Part shown: positions 1 to 6,800 of the stretch, piece after piece
Layout of the letters: each line of letters starts with the position of its first letter
Position numbering within the stretch: position 1 is the first letter of the stretch
Source: Amycolatopsis nigrescens CSC17Ta-90
GTDB lineage: Bacteria; Actinomycetota; Actinomycetes; Mycobacteriales; Pseudonocardiaceae
Reading direction: 5' to 3'
Assembly: GCF_000384315.1 (NCBI RefSeq)
Contig: NZ_ARVW01000001.1
Location: 7,857,001-7,921,000, forward strand
DNA length: 64,000 bases
Program-made: the position numbers and the translations under genes
The notes under the pieces: generated by a model
What the model was told of the DNA's origin: nothing
The model's input: the letters and a program-made list of their open reading frames with translations, nothing else
The model's database searches: none

Positions 1-203
1 CGGGCGGGACGCCCGACGTCGAGTCGCTGACCCTCCGGGTGCCCAGCGACGGCAGCCTCCGCTCGTTGAAGGCCCTGATCAACCGGCTCGACGCGGACAC
101 GATCGACGTCGACCAGCTGACCGTGCACACCCCCGACCTCGACGACGTCTTCCTCGCCCTGACCGGCACCAACCCCGCGAACGAGAAGGTGGCAGCCCGA
201 TGA
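1..203 (+). CDS. ABC transporter ATP-binding protein, C-terminal fragment (DrrA-like)
   Basis: Only the last 66 codons of this gene lie in the window, read in the frame that begins at base 3. The segment ending in DLDDVFLALTG followed by a short polar tail is typical of the C-terminal accessory region of drug-export ATPases of the DrrA type. Walker A and B and the ABC signature are outside the window, so the family call rests on this tail and on the next gene. The TGA stop overlaps the ATG of the permease gene (ATGA), which indicates translational coupling in an exporter operon. Confidence 0.8.
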   Translation, partial: GGTPDVESLTLRVPSDGSLRSLKALINRLDADTIDVDQLTVHTPDLDDVFLALTGTNPANEKVAAR

Positions 204-1024
204 GCACCATGACCCACGCGCCCCACCGCACGGCGAGCACCCGCTCCCACGCGCTGAGCGACTCGGCCACCATGCTGAGCCGCAACCTCAAGCACATGCT
301 CCGCTACCCGTCGATGACGGTGATGCTGGTCGGGATGCCGATCGTCTTCCTGCTGCTGTTCGTCTACGTGTTCGGCGGCACGCTGGGTGCCGGGCTCGGC
401 GGTGCGTCCGGTGGGCGCGCGGAGTACGTCAACTACGTGGTGCCCGCGATCATCCTGATGACCGTCACCAGTGCGGTGCAGGGCACCGCCGTGTCGGTCG
501 CGATGGACATGACCGAAGGCATCATCGCCCGCTTCCGCACCATGTCCATAGCCAGAGTCTCGGTGCTGACCGGGCACGTGCTGGGCAGCCTGATCCAGGT
601 GGTGCTCAGCGTCGCCGTCGTCCTCGGTGTCGCCTTCCTGGTCGGCTTCCGCCCCTCGGCGGGCTTCGGTGACTGGCTCGCCGCCGGCGGTGTCATCCTG
701 GCGATGGGGTTCGCGCTGATCTGGCTGTCGGTCGCGCTGGGGCAGGCGAGCGGCAGCGTGGAGACCGCGAGCAACGTGGGCATGCCGCTGGTGCTGCTGC
801 CCTTCCTCGGCAGCGGGTTCGTGCCGACCGACTCGATGCCGGCCGCGATCCGCTGGTTCGCCGAGTACCAGCCGTTCACGCCGATCATCGAAACCCTGCG
901 CGGCCTGCTGATGGGCACGCCGATCGGCAACAACCTGGCGATCGCGCTCGGCTGGTGCTTCGTCATCGCGCTGGGTGGCTACCTCTGGGCGAAGAAGCTG
1001 TTCAACCGCGAGTACTCCCGCTGA
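200..1024 (+). CDS. ABC-2 type transporter permease (DrrB-like)
   Basis: This 274-residue protein should be the membrane half of an ABC exporter. It has a polar N-terminus of about 35 residues and then about six hydrophobic segments (roughly residues 45-65, 80-105, 125-150, 160-185, 190-215 and 240-262), the ABC-2 membrane layout and usual length for DrrB. A conserved cytoplasmic loop MTEGIIARFRTM follows the second segment. The ATG at 200 overlaps the stop of the ATPase gene. Family members export antibiotics or lipids; the substrate cannot be read from sequence. A strong hairpin follows the stop. Confidence 0.88.
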   Translation: MSTMTHAPHRTASTRSHALSDSATMLSRNLKHMLRYPSMTVMLVGMPIVFLLLFVYVFGGTLGAGLGGASGGRAEYVNYVVPAIILMTVTSAVQGTAVSVAMDMTEGIIARFRTMSIARVSVLTGHVLGSLIQVVLSVAVVLGVAFLVGFRPSAGFGDWLAAGGVILAMGFALIWLSVALGQASGSVETASNVGMPLVLLPFLGSGFVPTDSMPAAIRWFAEYQPFTPIIETLRGLLMGTPIGNNLAIALGWCFVIALGGYLWAKKLFNREYSR

Positions 1025-1048
1025 TTGTTCTTCCGTACCAAAGGAAGC

Positions 1049-1093
1049 AGCACGCCTGCCGTTCTCGACCCGGTCGAGAACGGCAGGCGTGCT
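1049..1093. terminator. Bidirectional hairpin terminator
   Basis: A perfect 22-bp inverted repeat (1049-1070 paired with 1072-1093, one base between the arms) lies between the convergent permease and cupin genes. It is followed on the plus strand by a short T-containing stretch. Its placement and strength fit a shared terminator. Confidence 0.85.
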
Positions 1094-1102
1094 TTATCGC
1101 GT

Positions 1103-1537
1103 TCAGGCGGTTTCGAGCTGGTACAGCTCGGGCAGGGAGACCTTGATCGGCTCCTGGGTGGTCCGTGCGATCACCACGACCACCGGCTCGTCCGGGTCGG
1201 GATTCTCCTCGCGATGCGGGACTAACGGGGGAACGAGCAGGAAGTCGCCAGGGCCGGCGGAGATCCGCACCTCCTGGGTGCCGTCGTGGTAGACGAACAC
1301 GGGATGGCCGCTGACCACGTAGATCCCCGCCTCCGAGTCGCCGTGGTGGTGATCGTCGGTCGCGCTCGAAGGCGGGTTCCGAACCAGGCCCATCCAGAGC
1401 TTCTTCGAGCCGGTCGTGGCGCCGCTGATCGCGGTGTGACCGTCCAGCTCGCCGGCCCGGACGTGGTGGACGCGGTTGCCCCGCGGCGGTTCGGCGTTGG
1501 TGTTCACTGCGGAACCGGTGTGCTGGTGGGTGGTCAT
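1103..1537 (-). CDS. Cupin domain-containing protein
   Basis: A 144-residue single-domain cupin. The start ATG at 1537 is preceded by AGGAGG at good spacing; upstream in-frame codons lack coding character. The first cupin motif appears as DDHHHGDSEAGIYVV (two metal-ligand His and a Glu) and the second as the PGDFLLVPPLVPH stretch with its His, so a metal-binding beta-barrel is likely. The N-terminal 30 residues are polar. The gene is divergent from the DJ-1/PfpI gene across about 200 bp that holds palindromes. Function is unknown; small cupins of this type can be oxygenases, isomerases or ligand sensors. Confidence 0.8.
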   Translation of the reverse strand: MTTHQHTGSAVNTNAEPPRGNRVHHVRAGELDGHTAISGATTGSKKLWMGLVRNPPSSATDDHHHGDSEAGIYVVSGHPVFVYHDGTQEVRISAGPGDFLLVPPLVPHREENPDPDEPVVVVIARTTQEPIKVSLPELYQLETA

Positions 1538-1680
1538 CCCGTGCCTCCTGGTGGTTTCGGTGGTCTTCGTCCGGGAACCCAGGTTGCGGCCACCGGGCCG
1601 TGCGCCGCAAAGATTTTTGCTGCTTTGGCAAAGCGTTGGCGATATCCCGTTGAGAATTGTCCTTAATGCCGATGGTAGGC

Positions 1681-1721
1681 CGAGTGGGTGCGGGTTAATG
1701 TTCGAACACAATTCCCACTCG
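1681..1721. promoter_or_regulatory. Nested palindromes in the cupin/DJ-1 divergent promoter
   Basis: An 8-bp inverted repeat CGAGTGGG (1681-1688) / CCCACTCG (1714-1721) encloses a perfect 10-bp palindrome TGTTCGAACA (1699-1708). It sits just upstream of the start codon at 1738, with GAAAGG at 1725-1730 as ribosome binding site. Either an operator for an unseen repressor or an RNA hairpin in the leader is possible. Confidence 0.45.
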
Positions 1722-1737
1722 CTCGAAAGGCATTCAT

Positions 1738-2394
1738 ATGCACGCCCAGCTCGTTCTGTTCGACGGCTTTGATCCGCTCGATGTGGTGGCGCCCTACGAG
1801 GTGTTGTATGCGGGCGGTATCGCATCCGGTGGAGCGCTGACGGTCGAACTGGTCTCGGCCGAAGGGCCTCGTGAGGTGGTCGGCGGCACTGGTGGGCTGA
1901 CCCTGCGCGCCACCGCCGCCCTCGATCCGGCCCGGCCCGGTCTCGTCCTGGTCCCCGGCGCTTCCGGTCGGGTCGGGGAGCCCGCCGACGGGCCGGACGA
2001 GCACATTCCGGCGCTGCTCGGCCGCGCCTTGACCACCGAGCTGCCTGCGCTGCTGAAGGAGGCAATGGGGAATCGGAGTACGACTGTGACCGCCGTCTGC
2101 GGCGGTTCACTGGTGCTGGCCATGGCCGGCCTGCTGGAGGGCCGGCACGTCACCACGCACCACCTCGGCCTCGACCTGCTCGACGCCACCGGCGCCCATG
2201 CGGTGCCCGCCCGCGTCGTGGACGACGGAGACGTGGTCACCGCGGCGGGTGTCACCTCCGGTCTCGACCTGGGGCTGTACCTGCTGGAACGGGAAATCGG
2301 TCCGCGGGTCGCACATGCCGTTGAAGAATTGTTCGCTCACGAACGCCGTGGCGTCGTCTGGCGCGATTCCGGTCCAGCGCCGATCGCATTCTGA
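1738..2394 (+). CDS. DJ-1/PfpI family protein
   Basis: The 218-residue protein belongs to the class I glutamine-amidotransferase-like DJ-1/PfpI fold. The N-terminus (LVLFDGFDPLDVVAPYEVL) is typical of the ThiJ/isonitrile-hydratase-like branch that also forms the sensor domain of AraC-type GlxA regulators. The nucleophile elbow is TAVCGGSLVLAMAG with Cys near residue 120, followed by the HHLGLDLL stretch. No C-terminal AraC DNA-binding domain follows, so this is a stand-alone version. The end of the gene is 3 bp from the target duplication of the ISL3 element; before that insertion it was probably followed closely by the gene now at 4752. Confidence 0.85.
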   Translation: MHAQLVLFDGFDPLDVVAPYEVLYAGGIASGGALTVELVSAEGPREVVGGTGGLTLRATAALDPARPGLVLVPGASGRVGEPADGPDEHIPALLGRALTTELPALLKEAMGNRSTTVTAVCGGSLVLAMAGLLEGRHVTTHHLGLDLLDATGAHAVPARVVDDGDVVTAAGVTSGLDLGLYLLEREIGPRVAHAVEELFAHERRGVVWRDSGPAPIAF

Positions 2395-2397
2395 TTA

Positions 2398-2405
2398 CGA
2401 AAACC
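2398..2405. repeat. 8-bp target-site duplication, left copy
   Basis: CGAAAACC directly precedes the left terminal GGCTCTTC of the ISL3-type element. The identical 8 bp follows the right terminus of the second, partial copy at 4723-4730. ISL3 elements characteristically make 8-bp duplications. Confidence 0.85.
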
Positions 2406-3833
2406 GGCTCTTCACAATCGAGGGTGTAGTTGGGGTCGGAAGCCGCCTGTCTCGAGCAGTGATCTGGCGATGTAGTTCGTCAGGTCGCGGAAGCCGAGGG
2501 CGGAGCCGCGGAGGTGTTCGAGGCGGCCGTTGATCGCTTCGGTGGGGCCGTTGGATGTGCCGGGCCGGTCGAAGTAGGCGAGCACGTCGGCGGCGCGCTT
2601 GGTCAGGGTGCGGCCGAGCGTGATGATCTCGCTGAACGGGCTGGGGACGCCTCGGCTGATCGACTCGATCAACTGCCTCATCAGCTCGCGGCCCCGGGTT
2701 CGGTCGGGCTCACGGTAGGCGGCGATCATCCGCTGGTAGATGCCCCAGGTGGCTTCGACCTCGACGTGGGCGTCGGCCGCGAACAGCTCCGTCAGCCGGT
2801 GCTGCTGGGTCTCGGTGAGCAGGTCGGCGCCGGTGTGCAGGGTGCGTCGCGCGGCATACAGTGGATCGCCGGTGCGGCCTCGGTGCCCGTGGGTGGCTTG
2901 CTGGACCCGGCGCCGGCACTGATCCAGGGCGTCGCCTGCCAGACGGACGACGTGGAAGGGGTCCAGCACCGGCACAGCCTCGGGTAGCTCTTCGGTGGTG
3001 GCGGTCTTAAACCCGGTGAACCCGTCCATCGCGACGACCTCGATATTGTCGCGCCAGGACTTGTCCCGTTCGGCGAGCCAGGCCTTGAACGCCTGTTTAG
3101 AGCGGCCGGCGACCATGTCCAGAAGCCGCGCCGGCCCGGTGCCGTCGCGGATCGGCGTCAGGTCGATGATCACGGTCACGTACTTGTCGCCACGCCGGGT
3201 GTGCCGCCAGACGTGCTCGTCCACGCCGATGACCTGCACGTCGTCGAAGCGGTGCGGATCGTCGATCAGGACCCGGCGGCCCTCGGCCAGGACCGCGTCG
3301 TTGGCGGTGTTCCACGAGACCCCCAGAGCGTCGGCGACGCGGGCGACACTCAGGTGTTGGCACACCAGGGCTTCCAGCGCCCACCACAGGCCACGTCGCG
3401 ACAGCGTCGCCCGCGGCTCGGCGGCCCGCGACGTGTCCTGGCGCCACACGTGACCGCACCCGGTGCACCGGTATCGGCGGAGGCTGACCTCCAACACCGT
3501 GGGCCGCCACCCGAACGGCTCGTGCGCCAACCGCCGGACCACCGTGTCCTGGCCGCGCCCTGGCATCCGCAGCGACGACACCATCTGTCGGGCTGGACAG
3601 CCCGGCACCGGAGAATCGCCCGATCGGGCTCCAACCGCTGCCCGAGCACTTCGAGCCCGAGATCATCAAGACGAGCGAACGTGGTCAGGTCAGGGCGGGC
3701 GAAGGTAGCGTCAGACACGTCGAGGTCTTCCAGATGGACGGCATAGTCACCTCCATCCTCGGGAGACCTCGACCCCGGCCCGGCCACCGACGCGCCGACC
3801 GGACTACACCCTCAACTGCGACTGCGAAGAGCC
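2406..3833 (-). mobile_element. ISL3-family insertion sequence, copy 1
   Basis: The left end (2406 inwards, GGCTCTTC...GAGGGTGTAG) and the complement of the right end (3833 inwards, GGCTCTTC...GAGGGTGTAG) form imperfect terminal inverted repeats of about 24-30 bp. The element contains one transposase gene on the minus strand that fills it almost completely. At about 1.43 kb it has the normal size for the family. The right repeat contains an extra 6 bp relative to the left repeat and to copy 2. Confidence 0.85.
2412..3787 (-). pseudogene. ISL3-family transposase, frameshifted
   Basis: The reading frame starting at GTG 3787 encodes the conserved N-terminus (DVSDATFARPDLTTFARLDD...) and the first half of the zinc ribbon (CRRCGC), but runs out of frame near 3550. 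The frame ending at 2412 continues with VVRRLAHEPFGWRP, the second zinc pair (CTGCGH), a helix-turn-helix, and the DDE core: Asp in GVDEHVWRH, Asp in VLDPFHVV, Glu in GPTEAINGRLEH. One base appears to be missing around 3545-3560. The same bases occur in the partial copy at 4439-4722. No obvious slippery heptamer is visible, so a disabled gene is more likely than programmed frameshifting. Confidence 0.75.
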
Positions 3834-3880
3834 CAAATAGCCCCCGGTGCGAGGGTCGGCCCGCGTGCTACGTTCGGGCC

Positions 3881-4387
3881 ATGACTAGACCGAGTGAGAT
3901 CCTCGGCAGCGTGGTCGCCGCCAGCGAGCGCGAGCAGCTCGAGACGTTCCTGGATTACCTGCGCGACGCCGTCGTGCGCAAGGCCCGCGGGGTGTCGGAG
4001 GAGGACGCCCGGCGCAGCCCGGTGCCGACCGGCACCAACCTCGGCGGCCTGATCAAACACCTGCGGTGGGTGGAACTGGGCGGGTTCGCCGAGCAGATCG
4101 GGCAGATCCCCGCCGCGGAGCTGCCCACGCCGCCGTGGACCGACGCAGACCCGGAGGCCGACCTGCGGCTGGAGCCGAACGAGAAGCTCGAAGACGTCAT
4201 CGGCGCCTACCAGGCGGAGTGCGACCGCTCCCGCGAGATCGCCGCCCAGCACAGCCTCGACTACGCACCGCGGGGCAGGGAGCTGACGTTGCGGTGGGTG
4301 TACCTGCACGTGATCCTGGAGACCGGCCGGCACGCGGGCCACGCGGACATCCTGCGCGAGATGATCGACGGCAGCGTCGGCGACTGA
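3881..4387 (+). CDS. DUF664 / DinB-superfamily protein
   Basis: A 168-residue protein of the DinB-like four-helix metalloprotein superfamily, DUF664 branch (often annotated mini-circle protein in actinomycetes). Start ATG 3881 is chosen because the family begins a few residues before the first helix. His residues placed as in the DinB metal site are seen in GLIKHLRWVE and in the C-terminal GRHAGHADILRE. DinB-like proteins can be thiol S-transferases, but this branch is uncharacterised. The gene is the only cargo between the two ISL3 copies, so it has probably been mobilised. Confidence 0.82.
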   Translation: MTRPSEILGSVVAASEREQLETFLDYLRDAVVRKARGVSEEDARRSPVPTGTNLGGLIKHLRWVELGGFAEQIGQIPAAELPTPPWTDADPEADLRLEPNEKLEDVIGAYQAECDRSREIAAQHSLDYAPRGRELTLRWVYLHVILETGRHAGHADILREMIDGSVGD

Positions 4388-4438
4388 CGGCTCGCGGCGC
4401 ATCGTCGGTCCGTGTTCCGGTCGTCGGAGGCGGCGTTA

Positions 4439-4722
4439 CACCGGTATCGGCGGAGGCTGACCTCCAACACCGTGGGCCGCCACCCGAACGGCTCGTGCGC
4501 CAACCGCCGGACCACCGTGTCCTGGCCGCGCCCTGGCATCCGCAGCGACGACACCATCTGACGGGCTCGACAACCCGGCACCGGAGAATCGCCCGATCGG
4601 GCTCCAACCGCTGCCCGAGCACTTCGAGCCCGAGATCATAGTCACCTCCATCCTCGGGAGACCTCGACCCCTACCCGGCCACCGACACGCCGACCGGACT
4701 ACACCCTCCACTGCGAAGAGCC
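4439..4722 (-). mobile_element. Truncated ISL3 copy 2 (right end only)
   Basis: This 284-bp segment is nearly identical to 3466-3833 of copy 1 and in the same orientation. Relative to copy 1 it lacks 78 bp between two CAT triplets (covering the transposase start) and 6 bp near the tip. Its terminal repeat therefore matches the left end better than copy 1's own right end does. The transposase frameshift region is present in the same form. It ends at the target duplication. Confidence 0.85.
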
Positions 4723-4730
4723 CGAAAACC
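4723..4730. repeat. 8-bp target-site duplication, right copy
   Basis: CGAAAACC, identical to 2398-2405, directly follows the outer right terminal repeat of the composite element. Confidence 0.85.
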
Positions 4731-4751
4731 TCGCAGGGAAGGAATCGTCGG

Positions 4752-5060
4752 ATGCATCCCGCAGGAACCTGGGACCTGTCCATCTCCGCTCCGGTCGGAA
4801 AGATCAACGCGGTTGTCGTCCTACGCGAGGAAGCCGGCACCTGGCACGGCACCGCCAACGGGGCGGGCGAGGAGATCGTGTTGCGCGACCTCGTCCTCGA
4901 AGGAAATCGGATCGGCTGGCAGCAGTCCATCACCAAGCCGCTGCGCCTGAACCTCGCCTTCGACGTCCTCGTCGAGGGCGACACGATGACCGGCAGCTCC
5001 AAGGCTGGCCGTCTGCCCGCCTCCAAGGTCACCGGCCGGCGCCGCGGGACAAGGCACTAG
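4752..5060 (+). CDS. Small hypothetical protein
   Basis: A 102-residue protein with good third-position G/C bias and a clear AGGGAAGG ribosome binding site 7-8 nt before the ATG. The sequence alternates short beta-type segments (TWDLSISAPVG, GKINAVVVLREEAGTWHGTANG, RIGWQQSITKPLRLNLAFDVLVEGD, TMTGSSKAG), suggesting a small lipocalin-like beta-barrel. I do not recognise a characterised family. The gene begins 21 bp after the element's target duplication. Joining the element flanks would place it 32 nt downstream of the DJ-1/PfpI stop, so it was probably the second gene of that operon and may now lack its original promoter. Confidence 0.7.
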   Translation: MHPAGTWDLSISAPVGKINAVVVLREEAGTWHGTANGAGEEIVLRDLVLEGNRIGWQQSITKPLRLNLAFDVLVEGDTMTGSSKAGRLPASKVTGRRRGTRH

Positions 5061-5356
5061 CCACTCCGGCGGGCGAGTCCCGCGTTGGCGCTCGGCGAGT
5101 CGACCACTCGGGTGCGCGAACTTCCACCCGCAGGCAATGCACCACAAATGGCGGGACCACCACAAGGGGGAGTGGCTACCCAGGCTGGGCGTGGGCTGGC
5201 GGGGTGAGGGTGTGGATGCCGGGTATGGCTGCCCACGGGACCTGATCTTTCCGGTGCGGGGTGAAATTTCGCTGGTGACCAACGACGCAACGCTGTACCG
5301 GAGCGAAATTTTGCCTCGCGTCGCCTGCAAGGCGACCGCGACCCCGACCTCGAGCG
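5061..5356. other. Intergenic stretch with one long-spaced inverted repeat
   Basis: No gene is evident here. The only structure seen is a perfect 10-bp inverted repeat AAATTTCGCT (5264-5273) / AGCGAAATTT (5302-5311), which is unusually A/T-rich for this genome and has 28 bp between the arms. It could be an operator, a weak hairpin or a remnant of a mobile-element end. The stretch 5090-5230 shows no motif that I can name. Confidence 0.4.
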
Positions 5357-5510
5357 TTAGAAGGCCGGCGGCCCGTCAGCGATCCTGGCCACCGGTTCGC
5401 GCAGCGGCTCGGGCCGGGTGGAGTAGGTGCTGCCCAGCGAGTTGGCCGTTGGCGTCACCGAGTTGGCCGTTCGGGTCGGCGAGTTTGCCGTTGGCGGTAC
5501 GGCCGGATCG
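5357..5510 (-). pseudogene. Decayed duplicate of the DUF222/HNH protein tail
   Basis: Translated on the minus strand up to a TAA at 5357-5359, this segment ends in TYSTRPEPLREP...IADGPPAF. That closely matches the C-terminus of the neighbouring HNH protein (TYTTRPEPLLDP...ITNGPPPF). It is in a different frame from the intact gene and has no HNH core, so it is a leftover 3' fragment. Its upstream part has three imperfect 21-bp direct repeats (about 5438-5500) coding a TANS-containing unit not present in the intact gene. I infer partial gene duplication or recombination between related HNH genes. Confidence 0.65.
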
Positions 5511-6698
5511 CTAGAAGGGTGGTGGCCCGTTGGTGATCTTCGGTGGTGGCGGTGGGTCGAGCAATGGTTCGGGTCTGGTGGTGTAGGTGCGGCCGGTGGG
5601 GGTGGTGACCGTCAAATCGGCCGTTCTTGGGTCGAACTCGAAGGCCCAGCCGGGCTCGTCTTTCAACCGGTGGTGGTGGCGGCACAGGCAGCACAGGTTG
5701 TGCTCGCAGGTGTCCCCATTTTGCGACCACGCCGTGCAATGGTCCGCGTCGCAGCGTTGCGCGGGCCGGTTACAGCCTGGTGCGCGGCAGGTGCGGTCAC
5801 GCACCCGGACGAGTTCGGCGAGATCGGCCGGTGGGCGGTAGCGGGTGCGGCCGATATCCCGGACAGTGCCCGACACGGGATCGGTCAACACCTTCCGCCA
5901 CACCGAACCGGGTTGGTTCATGAGCTGACGCCCCACCTCACCCGGGATGGGGCCGTGGCCGACCAGTTCGCAGCCGTCATCGCGGATGCCTAACGCGGTG
6001 TCGAGGGGGATGTGGATGAACACCTGAGCGGCCAAGCCTTCCCAGCCCTTGCCGAGCAGCAACTCCGCCAACACATCGGCACGCAATTGGTCCATCGTGC
6101 GGGTTTCATCGCCACCACGAAGCTTCCGCGCCAGCATGTCGATCCGGGCGTACACGGCGGTCGCGATTTCGACCGGGAGGTAGGCCCAGAGTGAGGCGAT
6201 CGCGTCGGGCTCGTGGTGCAACTCGACCCGGCGCTGCTTACGGCGGGCCTCCGCGCGGGCGCGTTGGCCTTCGGGATCGAGACTGGCGACCACGCGAGTG
6301 ACCGTTTTGCGCCAGTTGCTGGGATTCTTTTCACCGATACGACCAGCCAGAATCTCATCCGCTTGACGGGCCAATTCATCGGACAACACCGCCACGCCAT
6401 CAAAGGCTTGACGTGCCTTCTCGATATCCAACTCGCCCTCGGTCATCGCGGCCAAGAGGCATGGCATTCGCGTCACGAGCGCCTTCGCCAGGCCCACCCG
6501 GGTCGCGGTCGTTTCACGGGACAGCCGCAGCTCCGGCGCCAACTCGTCAGCGACCCACCGCGCACCACCACGAGCCCGGCTGACCTGGGCGATCGCGCGG
6601 GCCTGCACGGCCTGCATGCGACAGATCGCTCGCCGAGTCGAGATCACCACCCCCACCGCTTGCGACACATCGAGCCGCTCAATCGACGCCGCATTCAT
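5511..6698 (-). CDS. DUF222 / HNH endonuclease-domain protein (13E12-repeat type)
   Basis: A 395-residue protein with an N-terminal helical DUF222 domain (about residues 20-270) and a C-terminal HNH nuclease domain: two CxxC-like pairs (CRAPGC, CRHHH), the DADHCTAWS core and NLCCLCRHHHRLKDE. This arrangement is common and multicopy in actinobacteria and was named 13E12 repeat in mycobacteria; its role is unknown and mobility has been suggested. I start at the ATG giving MNAASIERLD (6698); another in-frame ATG lies at 6734. One TTA leucine codon is seen (TALGIRD region). A duplicate tail fragment lies immediately downstream. Confidence 0.85.
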   Translation of the reverse strand: MNAASIERLDVSQAVGVVISTRRAICRMQAVQARAIAQVSRARGGARWVADELAPELRLSRETTATRVGLAKALVTRMPCLLAAMTEGELDIEKARQAFDGVAVLSDELARQADEILAGRIGEKNPSNWRKTVTRVVASLDPEGQRARAEARRKQRRVELHHEPDAIASLWAYLPVEIATAVYARIDMLARKLRGGDETRTMDQLRADVLAELLLGKGWEGLAAQVFIHIPLDTALGIRDDGCELVGHGPIPGEVGRQLMNQPGSVWRKVLTDPVSGTVRDIGRTRYRPPADLAELVRVRDRTCRAPGCNRPAQRCDADHCTAWSQNGDTCEHNLCCLCRHHHRLKDEPGWAFEFDPRTADLTVTTPTGRTYTTRPEPLLDPPPPPKITNGPPPF

Positions 6699-6800
6699 CG
6701 AAGACAACCCCCGTACTTTCGAATGTACCTCCATAATACCGCCGAACTCCGACAGAAACCGCCCCCGCTAAAACACGAAAGAGGGAAAAGGTGCATGCCT

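Larger units (their letters stand above)
2406..4722. mobile_element. Composite ISL3-family element carrying a DUF664 gene
   Basis: The unit runs from the left end of a near-complete ISL3-type insertion sequence (2406-3833), through a DUF664/DinB gene, to the right end of a second, truncated copy (4439-4722). The whole unit, not the inner IS alone, is bracketed by the identical octamer CGAAAACC, so it appears to have inserted in one event using the outermost ends. The inner right end at 3833 is followed by a different octamer. Its right inverted repeat carries a 6-bp tandem duplication absent from the outer copy, which may explain why the outer end was used. Confidence 0.8.

Noticed and set aside
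3545..3560. Programmed frameshift in the ISL3 transposase
   Set aside because: No slippery heptamer or obvious downstream pseudoknot was seen, and copy 2 is also truncated; a decayed element is the simpler reading.
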